A DNA stretch of 64,000 nucleotides from Gp1-AA133 sp964641665 (GCA_964641665.1 CAZXKO010000038.1:62001-126000), one strand, 5' to 3'. Positions 25,639 through 34,087 are shown, counted from the stretch's first letter. Made by a program: numbers and translations. Notes: a model not told the origin generated them from the sequence alone.

Positions 25639-27057
25639 CTATGCCCCGGCCGAAAGCCGATGGTGGCTGCGCGTTTCGGCAATCCCGTACTGGCGGATCT
25701 TGTACAGCAACGCCTTGTAGCTGATCTTCAGCAGTGCGGCAGCCTGCTTACGATTCCAATTAGTCTGTTCGAGGGCCTGCGTGATCGCGGCCGCCTCGGC
25801 TTCGTCTTTCGCGGTACGGGCCAGCGACTTCAGGCCGCCCGCCGACGATTCTCCGGTACCCGCTTTGGCGGATCCATCGGCGCGCTGTCCGCCGTTGACA
25901 TCGTTTTTCGGACTGAGCTCCGCGATGGCCAAAGTCTCGTCGCCCAGGATTAGGTAACGCTTGATGAAGTTGCTTAGTTCACGCAGATTGCCTGGCCACG
26001 AATACTCGAGGCAGGCAGCCATCAGGGTCGGTGAAAGCGGCAGGGGGGCGCGGGCGTAGCGCTCAGACATGCGCGACATGAAATGCTTCAGCAGGATCGG
26101 AACTTCCTCTTTCCGTTCCCGCAAAGGCGGCAGGCTCAGCGTGAACGCGTTGAGCCGGTAGTAGAGATCCTCGCGCAACCGCTTGGTCGCCAGCGCTTCC
26201 GGAATATTGATGTTCGTAGCCGCAAGAATGCGTACGTCAACCTTGACCACACTCCGGCTGCCCAGACGCGAGAACTGATTGTCCTGCAGCACGTGCAGCA
26301 GCTTCGCCTGCAGGCTCGGCGGCATTTCTCCGATTTCGTCCAGCAGGATCGTACCCTTGTTGCAAAGCTCGAATTTGCCGGGTTTGGGATGGGTAGCCCC
26401 CGTGAATGCGCCCGCTTCGTATCCGAAGAGCTCGCTCTCCAACAGGTCTGCGGGGACGGCTGCGCAATTCACCTTCAAGAAGGTCCGGTGGGCACGCGGA
26501 GAAAGCTTGTGCACGAGCCGCGCCAGGACTTCCTTGCCGGTGCCGCTTTCGCCGAGCATTAAAACGGGGATGTCCACGTTCGCAACCAGGGCTGCTTGTG
26601 ATCGGATCTTCCGCATCGCCGGGCTGGCCGCCACGAAGAACACGTCGTCGAACAGCTCCTCGACTTCGCCCGAAAATGCCTGCTGGTTCTTGCCCAGGCA
26701 CTGGTCGATCACCGCATCCAATTCCGCCTTCTGAAACGGCTTGGTCAGGTAGTCCTGCGCGCCCAGACGCATCGCCTGCACCACTTTGCGGGTGTCGTTC
26801 ACGCACGAGAGCATCACGACTTTCACCCCCGGCCGCAACTGCCGCAGCTGTTCGAGAGTAGCCAGCCCGTCGATGCCTGGCATCAGGACGTCCAGCAAGA
26901 CCAAGTCCGGCTGCAGCCCCCTCTCCACTCGCTGCAACGCCTCTTCGCCGGTCGATGCCGTCTCAACTTTGTAATCGTCCACTTCCAGCAGGGTTCGGAT
27001 GTACCGGAGCATTCCCGGTTCATCGTCCACCAGCAGGATGTTGGTCGCTTCGCTCAT
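25639..27057 (-). CDS. NtrC-family sigma-54-dependent response regulator
   Basis: A 472-residue activator. The receiver domain (1-120) has the phospho-Asp in LVLLDVLMPGIDG and Lys in YLTKPF. The AAA+ domain (about 150-385) has Walker A GESGTGKE, the sigma-54 contact loop GAFTGA, Walker B ILLDEIGEMP and sensor FREDLYYR-like sequence. A Fis-type helix-turn-helix (NWNRKQAAALLKISYKALLY) ends the protein. ATG 27057 has AGGAAA upstream and overlaps the kinase gene by 4 bases (ATGA), so the two are translationally coupled. By synteny with known exosortase systems this pair plays the PrsK/PrsR role, controlling sigma-54 promoters of PEP-CTERM genes; that is inference. Confidence 0.93.
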   Translation of the reverse strand: MSEATNILLVDDEPGMLRYIRTLLEVDDYKVETASTGEEALQRVERGLQPDLVLLDVLMPGIDGLATLEQLRQLRPGVKVVMLSCVNDTRKVVQAMRLGAQDYLTKPFQKAELDAVIDQCLGKNQQAFSGEVEELFDDVFFVAASPAMRKIRSQAALVANVDIPVLMLGESGTGKEVLARLVHKLSPRAHRTFLKVNCAAVPADLLESELFGYEAGAFTGATHPKPGKFELCNKGTILLDEIGEMPPSLQAKLLHVLQDNQFSRLGSRSVVKVDVRILAATNINIPEALATKRLREDLYYRLNAFTLSLPPLRERKEEVPILLKHFMSRMSERYARAPLPLSPTLMAACLEYSWPGNLRELSNFIKRYLILGDETLAIAELSPKNDVNGGQRADGSAKAGTGESSAGGLKSLARTAKDEAEAAAITQALEQTNWNRKQAAALLKISYKALLYKIRQYGIAETRSHHRLSAGA

Positions 27058-28010
27058 TTCGTCTTTCCTTTGCTTGAGCTGTTGAGGGAGGGCTTCAGGG
27101 GTACCAGAAAACTGAACTTGCATCCCGCCCCGGGTTCGCTTTCGACCCAGAGCTTACCGCCCATCGCGTTCACGAGGCGGCGTGCAATGGCCAATCCCAG
27201 GCCCATGCCGTCGGATTGGCTCTCATTGCCGGGCAGTCGGAAAAAATCGTCGAACACTTCCAGGTGATATTCCGGAGGAATTCCGGGGCCGGTGTCGGAC
27301 ACGCTCACTTTCACGGCGTTCGGTGAGGAGAGCGGCTGGCGGCGGCGCTCTTTCTCCAGCTCTGGTTTGGTGGCGGCGCGCCGGTCCCACATGTACGGCT
27401 CGGCATGCAGCCAGACCGTGCCGCCCGCTGGCGTGAACTTGGAAGCGTTCTCCAGTAAGTTCGAAATCACGCGCTGAATCTTGGCTGAGTCGAAGGGGAA
27501 CTCATGGAGCTTTTCGTTGGCCAGGAAGTACAGCGCCAGGCCCTTCTCCTGGAAACGATGCGACCATAGCCGGCACACTTCCGATAGCGAAGCGTTGATG
27601 TCGCCGGACTCATACTGCATACGCAATTCACCGGTTTCCAGAACCGTGTATGACAGAAAATCCTGGATGAAGTGTTGTAACCGTTGCCCGCTCGCCTGCA
27701 TGTCGCCGATCACGTCTTTTTGGCGCTGATTTAGCGGCCCGAGCTTCTCGCTTTGCAGGAGTTCGACGTATCCATTCAGGATCGCGAGCGGGGTCTTCAG
27801 GTCGTGAGCGGCCGAGGCGAGAGCGTTGGTGGTGCGCTGAAAGCGCTCGCACAGTTGACGGTAATTCTGCAGCAAGTCCGCCGGATAGTCGGCGGCGCCA
27901 CCGGCTTCAATCCCGGGTTCCGCCTGCGCCGGGCGAGCTTGCCCTTCGGTCTTCGCACTGGCCTGCGGAAGACACGTATTGTCCGAAATTGCGCCCATAA
28001 TCGGAAACAC
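27054..28010 (-). CDS. soluble sensor histidine kinase, partner of the NtrC-type regulator
   Basis: A 318-residue kinase. No membrane helix is predicted. The HisKA motif is SAAHDLKTPLAILNGY near residue 75; the ATPase domain has N-box NLLENASKFTPAGGT, DTGPGIP and DGMGLGLAIAR, so it should be active. The N-terminal 60 residues have no known sensor domain, so the input is unknown. It overlaps the NtrC-type regulator by 4 bases, the usual sign of a cognate pair. Known PrsK proteins have an N-terminal membrane and GAF region; this one does not, so orthology is not claimed. Confidence 0.9.
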   Translation of the reverse strand: MFPIMGAISDNTCLPQASAKTEGQARPAQAEPGIEAGGAADYPADLLQNYRQLCERFQRTTNALASAAHDLKTPLAILNGYVELLQSEKLGPLNQRQKDVIGDMQASGQRLQHFIQDFLSYTVLETGELRMQYESGDINASLSEVCRLWSHRFQEKGLALYFLANEKLHEFPFDSAKIQRVISNLLENASKFTPAGGTVWLHAEPYMWDRRAATKPELEKERRRQPLSSPNAVKVSVSDTGPGIPPEYHLEVFDDFFRLPGNESQSDGMGLGLAIARRLVNAMGGKLWVESEPGAGCKFSFLVPLKPSLNSSSKGKTK

Positions 28011-28339
28011 TAGTGGCTTGGCGAACGGGGAGGGTACAAACTCTTACAGACTGCTTTTCAGAAGAATGACGTAGGTAAATCGTAGGATACGTGAACCGAC
28101 GTTGTCAACGAAAAAGGCACCGGAATTGCCACAGAAGGGTAAATCATTGCACTTTTCAACGATTTGCGGATCTGGGTCAACCGGCCCGGGTAGTACCCTC
28201 CTGAAGATCGACTGACCCGTCCAATTCACGTGCAGAGAGCGCCGTTTCCGGCTTCTTCCGATCCTTTCGGCCAAAACTCCTGGTTTCCTCGGTGCCTTTT
28301 CAGGATTTGGCCCCTTAGGTGCCATCATCCCGATGTAAA

Positions 28340-28353
28340 CCCTAACGTTAGGG
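28340..28353. promoter_or_regulatory. perfect 14-bp palindrome overlapping the ribosome site of the PilZ gene
   Basis: CCCTAACGTTAGGG, followed by GGACCCCCC and then TTG at 28362. The likely ribosome site (AGGGGA) sits in the right half and could pair with the C-rich bases either side. Either an operator or a translation switch. Confidence 0.4.
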
Positions 28354-28361
28354 GACCCCCC

Positions 28362-28742
28362 TTGATCCGACGCCGATCCGAAAAAGAACGTCGCAAATGG
28401 ACCCGCTTGGCCCTTGCCATCCCTGTGTTCGTTCGCAGCCGGGATGAGAAGGGCAAGGAATTTCTTGAGTTCGCCACGGCTCTCAACATCAGCGCCGGGG
28501 GAGCCCTGGTTGCCGTGCGCCGCTCCTTGCCGCAATCCGCGCAGGTTTTGCTCGAGATCCCCAGTGCACCTCTCGCCGCGGCCGCCTCGCTGCCCCGGGC
28601 CGCTCGGACCCTCCGCGCTCGAACCGTTCGTGTTACTCATGCCGAAGGCTATCATCTGGTCGGCCTCAAGTTCTCCCGCCCATTGTTGCGAAGTACGCCA
28701 AAGACTCTATCCTCCCGAAGGAAACTTGCTTCCGTAGTGTGA
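28362..28742 (+). CDS. PilZ-domain protein
   Basis: About 126 residues from TTG 28362; the frame is open to GTG 28230 but the extra residues look unstructured. The PilZ motifs are R-R-K-W-T-R-L near residue 11 (the RxxxR arm) and F-A-T-A-L-N-I-S-A-G-G-A-L near 40 (the NxSxxG arm), so it should bind c-di-GMP. The C-terminal V-G-L-K-F-S-R completes the barrel. It lies between the kinase gene (divergent) and the second sigma-54 activator (same strand, about 150 bases on). A c-di-GMP input to exopolysaccharide control is plausible but unproven. Confidence 0.75.
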   Translation: MIRRRSEKERRKWTRLALAIPVFVRSRDEKGKEFLEFATALNISAGGALVAVRRSLPQSAQVLLEIPSAPLAAAASLPRAARTLRARTVRVTHAEGYHLVGLKFSRPLLRSTPKTLSSRRKLASVV

Positions 28743-28893
28743 AAGTTCTTTCCTACACTTTTGTGGCATACGCCCTGTCCGGCTACTCGGCAAAGCCACT
28801 CGCCCCGGCAGCGTGCCCAAGCAGCTAACTCGTTCCCAATTAGGACGATAGGGTAATGTTCTCATTCCGCCAACCCGTCTCGTAAGGTTTGGC

Positions 28894-30006
28894 GTGCGGG
28901 ATGCACACATCCGGTTGTCGCGGGTCGGACCCGCCGTAAAAGCCATGACAACGACAAATTCCGTCAGTTCGCTGGTTCAGCCCATCGGGGAGATTCCCCC
29001 GGAGTCCGTCATTTTTGGACGCTCCGACGCCATGCAAGCTCTCCGGTCGCGCATGGACAAGGTGGCTGCCGCCAACGTTCCCGTCCTGATTCAAGGCGAG
29101 AGCGGCACCGGCAAGGACATCATTGCCCGCATGATTCACGGCCGTTCCCCTTGGCGAACTGGACCCTATGTCAAGGTGAACTGTCCCGCGATCCCGGGAA
29201 CTCTGCTGGAAAGCGAGTTGTTCGGTTATGAAAAAGGCGCCTTTACCGGGGCCTACGGGACCAAGCCCGGACGCGTGGAAATGGCCCATCGCGGCACGCT
29301 ATTTCTCGACGAAATCTCCGAACTCGATCTCGCGCTGCAGTCGAAGTTGCTGCAGCTTCTTCAGGACGGCCAGTTCTGCCGCATCGGGGCGCAGGAGGAC
29401 AAGAAAGTTGAAGTCCGCGTGGTTTGCGCCACCAACCGCATCTTGGAAAACGAAATCGAGAATGGAACGTTCCGTCAGGATCTCTTCTATCGCATCAATG
29501 TGGTGAACCTCTCGTTGCCGCCGCTGCGTGAGCGCCGCGGCGACATCGACGAATTGGTGAACTACTTCCTCGAGTACTACAACCGCAAGTACAACTGCCG
29601 CGCCAAGGTGCTCTCGGTCGAACTCATGGCGGTCCTGCAGAAATACCACTGGCCTGGCAATATCCGTGAACTCGAGAACCTGGTCAAGCGCTACGTCATT
29701 CTCGGCGCGGAGGAAGTCATCTCCAGCGATCTGGTCACCCGGGAGCAGGAATATTTCAATCCGGAGATCAATCTGGACGGCCCGATCTCCCTGAAAAAGC
29801 TGACCCGCCAGGCGACTCGCGAACTCGAGCGCAAGGTAATACTGAAAGTCTTGCAAGCGAATCACTGGAATCGCAAGCAGGCGGCCCGCGCGCTCAGCAT
29901 CAGCTACCGCGCCCTGCTGTACAAGATTCGCGATGCCGGTTTGCCCTCGAATCGCACCGTGCGCCGCCGCGAGAACGCGGCAGGTACTGGCATCGCCGCC
30001 GACTGA
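28894..30006 (+). CDS. sigma-54-dependent transcription activator without receiver domain
   Basis: A 370-residue enhancer-binding protein made of AAA+ and helix-turn-helix domains only. Walker A GESGTGKD, GAFTGA (KGAFTGAYGTKPG), Walker B LFLDEISELD, the sensor residues FRQDLFYRINVV and the PGNIREL motif are all canonical. The Fis-type helix-turn-helix is WNRKQAARALSISYRALLYK. Lacking a receiver, it may be constitutive or controlled by another protein. The recognition helix is almost identical to those of the regulators at 25,639 and 42,673. Start: GTG 28894 has AAGG 6 bases upstream; ATG 28945 is in frame but has no ribosome site. It lies next to a PEP-CTERM gene with a sigma-54 promoter. Confidence 0.9.
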   Translation: MRDAHIRLSRVGPAVKAMTTTNSVSSLVQPIGEIPPESVIFGRSDAMQALRSRMDKVAAANVPVLIQGESGTGKDIIARMIHGRSPWRTGPYVKVNCPAIPGTLLESELFGYEKGAFTGAYGTKPGRVEMAHRGTLFLDEISELDLALQSKLLQLLQDGQFCRIGAQEDKKVEVRVVCATNRILENEIENGTFRQDLFYRINVVNLSLPPLRERRGDIDELVNYFLEYYNRKYNCRAKVLSVELMAVLQKYHWPGNIRELENLVKRYVILGAEEVISSDLVTREQEYFNPEINLDGPISLKKLTRQATRELERKVILKVLQANHWNRKQAARALSISYRALLYKIRDAGLPSNRTVRRRENAAGTGIAAD

Positions 30007-30171
30007 AGCGCACCCGAAGACCGCTCGCTACCTCGTTCCAGAGTGTTCCTGGATTCGCCTTTCCATCGCCTTTGTGCGGATATGTCACTGCAGCGCTTTT
30101 TTCACCCAAATCCCGTGCCTGGCAAGGGTTTTCGAAGGGAAATTACCTACATGCGCAGAGGTTTGCAGCTT

Positions 30172-30184
30172 GGGTGTGGTACCC
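30172..30184. promoter_or_regulatory. short dyad GGGT-N5-ACCC, candidate activator site
   Basis: It lies 56 bases upstream of the -24 element at 30240, the position range for enhancer sites of sigma-54 activators. Only 4+4 bases match, so it is weak. Confidence 0.2.
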
Positions 30185-30239
30185 GACATGTTTTCTCCCC
30201 TAAACCGGTGAAAATGAGGACGTGTTTTTTCAACGGTTT

Positions 30240-30255
30240 TGGCATCCAGTGTGCT
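30240..30255 (+). promoter_or_regulatory. sigma-54 (-24/-12) promoter of the PEP-CTERM gene
   Basis: TGGCATCCAGTGTGCT fits TGGCAC-N5-TTGC with the invariant GG and GC correctly spaced, about 110 bases before the ATG at 30365. It resembles the site at 42591 (TGGCACATGTCGTGCT). The remaining 30,007-30,364 sequence shows no gene. Confidence 0.6.
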
Positions 30256-30364
30256 CTTACACAGCGCGGGTACTAGTCTTCCCCCCCGAAGATGCGGCCC
30301 ACGACTTCGGTCTCGTCCCCAGAGGCTCAAGTGATTCGGAACCTTCCTAGGAGGCGGTAAATTC

Positions 30365-30976
30365 ATGGTTAAGAAAGTATTATTGCTAGCTGTCCTGGCA
30401 CTGGCCCTGCCATTGGCAGCTTTTGCGAGCGGCGTGGACATCACGAACGGGGGTGGCACACTCTCGGGGAGCAGCAGCGGCCTGTCGCTGACCGGTTCGA
30501 CCATCATCGATGTCAATGGGCTTTACGGGGGCGGCCTTGATCAGGGCTCCAATCTGGGCAGCTTCTCCTTCTCGACGGGCGCTCTTACCGGCGGCACGTT
30601 GAGTGGTGGGGGGACGTTCGCGGGTGGCGGCTCGTTCATGATCATAGGCAACGGCACCAACGGCGTTCCCAATGGCGTGATCTTCAGCGGCTCATTCAGC
30701 GGTCCCGTGACTTGGACGGTGGTTACTCTCGCCAATGGTACCCATAACTACACCCTCACGGGCGCGGTTTCGGGCGCTCTGGGCAACGGTTACGCCACCG
30801 ATGGCGCAACGGTTCAGCTGACCATCAACACCGGTAAGGGCTTCTTCAACGGCTCGACGACCATCTCCAGCGGCGATACCAACATCGTCGTTCCGGAGCC
30901 GGGAACTCTGAGCCTGTTCGGAACCGGCCTGATCGGTCTGGCGGGTGTCATTCGGCGCAAGCTCAGCCTCGCTTAA
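30365..30976 (+). CDS. PEP-CTERM sorting-signal protein
   Basis: A 203-residue Gly/Ser/Thr-rich exported protein. Signal peptide at 1-22 (VLLLAVLALALPLAAFAS); the mature part is low-complexity, beta-prone and cysteine-free. The C-terminus carries a complete PEP-CTERM signal: V-P-E-P-G at 176-180, a hydrophobic helix (LSLFGTGLIGLAGV) and the basic tail R-R-K at 197-199. Exosortase is expected to cut at this signal; the exosortase gene is about 11 kb away in this window. AGGAGG precedes the ATG. A sigma-54 promoter (30240) and an intrinsic terminator (31011) make it a one-gene unit. Role unknown; such proteins are often associated with extracellular polysaccharide. Confidence 0.92.
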   Translation: MVKKVLLLAVLALALPLAAFASGVDITNGGGTLSGSSSGLSLTGSTIIDVNGLYGGGLDQGSNLGSFSFSTGALTGGTLSGGGTFAGGGSFMIIGNGTNGVPNGVIFSGSFSGPVTWTVVTLANGTHNYTLTGAVSGALGNGYATDGATVQLTINTGKGFFNGSTTISSGDTNIVVPEPGTLSLFGTGLIGLAGVIRRKLSLA

Positions 30977-31010
30977 GCTGTACGTTCGGAAACAACTCCT
31001 GTACCGAAAG

Positions 31011-31040
31011 ACCCGCCGTCGGGATACGGCGGGTTTTTTC
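31011..31040 (+). terminator. intrinsic terminator of the PEP-CTERM gene
   Basis: ACCCGCCGT-CGGGAT-ACGGCGGGT followed by TTTTTC: a 9-bp GC-rich stem and a U-run, 35 bases after the stop. Confidence 0.85.
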
Positions 31041-31065
31041 TTTTCTCTCGAACTCCCGAGCGCCG

Positions 31066-32046
31066 TTACTTCTTAGCTCGCTCTTGGCGAAACGACTCTA
31101 CGTTCGTCTTGTCGATGAGCGCCGTTCCGGTATCCACGAATGCCGGCACTGGTGCGAAGCTGTCTTTCGACCAATCTCCATTCAGACGGCCTGCCTGGTT
31201 GTGGTGCAGATCGTCGAGCATGTGCAATCCCACCTTGGCCATCGTGTAGGGCTTTTGCGCGATGGTGGCGGCGATCACGCCCTTCTGAATCCAGTCCAAC
31301 GTGTCGGCGTCGGTATCCATCGCGATGACTACTTTGTCTTGCACGTGCCGGCTGTTGAGCACGGTCGCCACCTCGCGCCCGGCCTGCGCTTCCAGGCACA
31401 CAAACGCATCGACCTGGCTGCGGTCTTTGCCGAGTATGTCGGTCACAGTATCGAAGGCGACCCGCGGATTTCCTTCGATGTCCACCACGCGCGCCACGCG
31501 AATCCCCGGCGACTTGGCCAGCACCTCGCGATATCCGCGCAGCCGGTCCGCCAGGTTGGTCTGTTCGGGCATGGTGAAAAACATGACCTTGCCTTTGCCT
31601 TTCAGTTCCTGCGCTAACCGCTCTCCTCCGAGCAAACCCGCCTGGTAATTATTGGTCCCGATAAAAAACCACCTCTTGCTCGCGGGAGCGTCTGCGTCGA
31701 TCGTGATCACTGGCACACCTGCCGCGATCGCCTTGTTGATGTCGTAGATCAGCAGTCCCGGCTCGACCACATTCAGAAGGATTCCCGCCGGCTTCTCCTG
31801 CAGCGCCTGTTCGAACGCCTGCTGTTCCGCCTTGGCATCGTAATTCTGCGGCCCAACCAACTTCGCCTGCACACCCAGCTCGGCGGCAGCGTCCTGAAAT
31901 CCAGCGCCCGCCCTCTGCCAGTACGGAAGCTGGATATTCGCCGCCACCAGAAAATATCTTTCTTTGGAATCGTGCCGTCCGCACGTGCTGATCAGAGTCA
32001 GCATACTGGCGAGGAAAAGGGAAGCAACGCTATTCCGACGGGACAT
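31066..32046 (-). CDS. sugar-type ABC substrate-binding lipoprotein (LacI/RbsB fold)
   Basis: A 326-residue periplasmic binding protein (Peripla_BP_4/RbsB type). Signal segment SVASLFLASMLTLISTC may be a lipobox, although T before C is unusual. Family motifs are YWQRAGAGFQDAAAELG near 50, GILLNVVEPG and PVITIDADAP near 110-125, and FIGTNNYQAG. ATG 32046 has CTGGAGGTTGCC upstream; a longer frame to 32070 is less likely. No permease or ATPase gene is next to it, so it is an orphan receptor that may serve transport or signalling. The ligand is not predictable. Confidence 0.88.
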   Translation of the reverse strand: MSRRNSVASLFLASMLTLISTCGRHDSKERYFLVAANIQLPYWQRAGAGFQDAAAELGVQAKLVGPQNYDAKAEQQAFEQALQEKPAGILLNVVEPGLLIYDINKAIAAGVPVITIDADAPASKRWFFIGTNNYQAGLLGGERLAQELKGKGKVMFFTMPEQTNLADRLRGYREVLAKSPGIRVARVVDIEGNPRVAFDTVTDILGKDRSQVDAFVCLEAQAGREVATVLNSRHVQDKVVIAMDTDADTLDWIQKGVIAATIAQKPYTMAKVGLHMLDDLHHNQAGRLNGDWSKDSFAPVPAFVDTGTALIDKTNVESFRQERAKK

Positions 32047-32475
32047 GGCAACCTCCAGCGGATCCGTCACCGCCTCGCGTTTCGAATCGTCCGGGATTAC
32101 GGCGTGCCCGAGCGCCCGACACCTTCAATCCCTGTCCAATGCACAGGGATTACAGCGCAGTTCCTACGTCCTGTCCAGTCCGACGTTTCGCATCGATCTT
32201 CGCAGCCTCGGTGCGTGCGGGTGAAAATATTTCTCAGTCAACTGCCCACCTACGCAGGCCTGGACTCTGCCCCTCTACGGCATTCCCCGTAACCTGGCCC
32301 GCGCATTCCCTGAGGAGCGCGATGTATTCACCGGGCCCCAAAAGCCCGGATCGCGCTAACAGATTCAGGGCAAACAGTTCCTAAATTGAGGTGCGAAAAC
32401 TTGTCGGCAGGTGCTCCCTGTGGCCGCGAGTTTGCAGCGCAAATGCAGAACCTAAATCTCCCTTGGGAGGATGTA
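32047..32475. other. gap with one compound hairpin
   Basis: About 430 bases without a convincing gene. It contains the hairpin at 32317-32356; a divergent promoter pair for the flanking genes is likely but none was clearly read. Confidence 0.4.
32317..32356 (+). promoter_or_regulatory. compound hairpin in the leader of the small OB-fold-like protein gene
   Basis: GCGCGAT (32317-32323) pairs with ATCGCGC (32350-32356), and CCGGGC (32331-32336) with GCCCGG (32344-32349), leaving a 7-base left bulge: 13 base pairs in all, 120 bases before the ATG. Not matched to a known RNA family. Confidence 0.45.
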
Positions 32476-32847
32476 ATGAAAAAATGCACGCAATCTCTAT
32501 GGATTCTTGGTGCACTCGCGACGGCGCTGGCAACCGCCCCGCTTTTTGCGCAACAGTCCGACACGCAGTCCCCTAACTCGCCATCATCGCAGCAGCAACA
32601 GCAGGATCCCGGCCAGGCACAGCCGCCCGCGAATCAGAAAGGCAACGACTCCCAGGCCCAATCATCCGACAAGACCCAGACTTTCAGCGGCACGATCGTG
32701 AAATCGGGCAGCAAGTATGTTCTTCAGGATGCCAGCGGCAAGACCTATGACATTGACCGCCAGGACGGACTAAAAGAGTACGAGGGCAAGCAGGTTCGGG
32801 TTACGGGCACGCTTGATCCCGACGGCAAAACCATCCACATGAAGTGA
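32476..32847 (+). CDS. small secreted protein, DUF5818-like
   Basis: A 123-residue protein. The ATG at 32476 follows GGGAGGATGTA. The signal peptide is KCTQSLWILGALATALATA; a Gln/Pro/Ser-rich linker (about 30-65) leads to a compact C-terminal domain, TFSGTIVKSGSKYVLQDAS then YEGKQVRVTGTLDPDGKTI, which fits DUF5818 or an OB-fold type. Common as multiple copies in acidobacteria, function unknown. Probably periplasmic. Confidence 0.8.
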   Translation: MKKCTQSLWILGALATALATAPLFAQQSDTQSPNSPSSQQQQQDPGQAQPPANQKGNDSQAQSSDKTQTFSGTIVKSGSKYVLQDASGKTYDIDRQDGLKEYEGKQVRVTGTLDPDGKTIHMK

Positions 32848-32873
32848 TCCATTGCACTCACAGCTACGGCGCA

Positions 32874-32909
32874 CGGCGAAGGGGGTCAGATCATCGGTCC
32901 CCTTCGTCG
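32874..32909 (+). terminator. hairpin after the small secreted protein gene
   Basis: CGGCGAAGGGG pairs with CCCCTTCGTCG (one G-U), 27 bases after the stop; no U-run follows, so it may be a bidirectional or factor-dependent structure. The remaining 32,910-33,296 gap holds only the tandem repeat below. Confidence 0.4.
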
Positions 32910-32952
32910 TTGGAAGGGTGCCCTGTCTGCGCCGTATCGATCAGGCGTAGAC

Positions 32953-32982
32953 GAAGACCCGAGATCAGAAGACCCGAGATCA
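32953..32982. repeat. perfect 15-bp tandem duplication
   Basis: GAAGACCCGAGATCA twice without spacer (32953-32967, 32968-32982). Confidence 0.85.
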
Positions 32983-33296
32983 AAGGAACGTTTCCGCTCC
33001 GTTGCGTTCCTAAGGTTTTGTGGATTTTGCTGCCCAAACCGGCGGCGGCGTATCCGTTCGGCTCACGCCGCTAACCCGACGGTTAACGGAATCTTCATCA
33101 CAAGCCTCCGCGAGGAATGCAGCCGTCCGAGTCCAAGGTGAGCTATATCCTTTGTTGCCAGTGAATTACCCGAAACTTTCCGCATCGAGGGCAGCCAAGG
33201 TCCGGTGCGGCATTTCGATTGCCTAACTCACAGGCGAGTTCAATCCACAGGCGTCCGATGCAACGCCCAGTGAGCCTGGAACGGCGGAGGTAATGT

Positions 33297-33581
33297 ATGA
33301 AATTCTTCAAGAAATCTCGAGTGAATGAACCGCTGCTCGCAGCCTTAACCCTGCTGATGCTTCTCGTTCCGGCGTTCGCGCAGCAGGAAACGGACCCCAC
33401 CTGGTACGATCCCTGGGCCAAGCCGAGTCCGGCAATTGCTGCAAAGACGACGCTGCGTAAGGTCCGCCCGACCAATTCGCGCTTGAAGAGTTCGCAGGCG
33501 CCGCAGGCGCGCAAGCAGGAAATCCGCGCGTTGGCCCCAGTCGCTGCGGTGCCCGTAAAGAACGTGGCTTTGAAGCCGTGA
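33297..33581 (+). CDS. small secreted basic protein of unknown function
   Basis: A 94-residue protein with a clear signal peptide (LLAALTLLMLLVPAFAQQ) and a Lys/Arg/Ala/Pro-rich mature part without structure motifs. The ATG follows GGAGGTAATGT. No known family recognised. Convergent with two small minus-strand genes; the shared gap contains an 11-bp inverted repeat. Confidence 0.65.
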   Translation: MKFFKKSRVNEPLLAALTLLMLLVPAFAQQETDPTWYDPWAKPSPAIAAKTTLRKVRPTNSRLKSSQAPQARKQEIRALAPVAAVPVKNVALKP

Positions 33582-33603
33582 ACGTGTAACGGACGGATCT
33601 TTT

Positions 33604-33664
33604 CGCCGGGCTCGGAACCGTTGGTTTGCGACACGCGAACTGTGACTGAGTAACGAGCCCGGCG
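33604..33664. repeat. inverted repeat between convergent genes
   Basis: CGCCGGGCTCG (33604-33614) and CGAGCCCGGCG (33654-33664), perfect 11-bp arms, 39 bases apart. Likely a bidirectional terminator structure. Confidence 0.5.
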
Positions 33665-33667
33665 AGG

Positions 33668-33895
33668 TTATTCCGGTCTCTTCCGGAGCGATTGGCCTAC
33701 GGCCGGCGGATCGATGACTTCCGGTGTCAGCGTCGCGGCAGTCATTTCTCGCATAAACCGGATATGCTCCCGGAGAGCCAATCTCAGCTCGGTCAGAATT
33801 GCTTCCAGCTCTGGGTCCCCTGCCGAAACAGCCCTTTGGCACAGAGCCATGATTCGGTCCTCGAGGGTAGAACGGTCGAACACTTGCACCAACAT
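33668..33895 (-). CDS. small helical protein
   Basis: 75 residues, mostly predicted helix (AILTELRLALREHIRFMREM), no signal peptide and no known domain. It starts 21 bases after the small gene at 33,917, in the same direction, so the two are probably co-transcribed. No ribosome site stands out at the ATG. Function unknown. Confidence 0.55.
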   Translation of the reverse strand: MLVQVFDRSTLEDRIMALCQRAVSAGDPELEAILTELRLALREHIRFMREMTAATLTPEVIDPPAVGQSLRKRPE

Positions 33896-33916
33896 GCCAC
33901 GCGACGGCGGATACGC

Positions 33917-34087
33917 CTATACACGATCTTCTGTAGTCGTGTTGCCCATGCGTTTGCTTCCATCCCGTTCAAACTCATCACACAGCTCGGTGACCAGCTC
34001 CATTAGCCTGCGAGTGTCGGTTTCAATCGCCGCTTCTGCGGCGAGTTCCTGCCAACGCCTTCGCTGGTGGGGTTCGTCGCGGTCCAT
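33917..34087 (-). CDS. very small helical protein
   Basis: 56 residues; acidic and basic helix (RRRWQELAAEAAIETDTRRL, then MELVTELCDEFERD). The ATG at 34087 has GGAGGTGTGC just upstream, a strong ribosome site that decides the start. First gene of the two-gene unit with 33,668. Function unknown; cytoplasmic. Confidence 0.6.
   Translation of the reverse strand: MDRDEPHQRRRWQELAAEAAIETDTRRLMELVTELCDEFERDGSKRMGNTTTEDRV

Noticed and set aside
28750..28780. Possible sigma-54 site (TGGCATACGCCCTGTC) before the second activator gene
   Set aside because: The -12 element has GT in place of the invariant GC.
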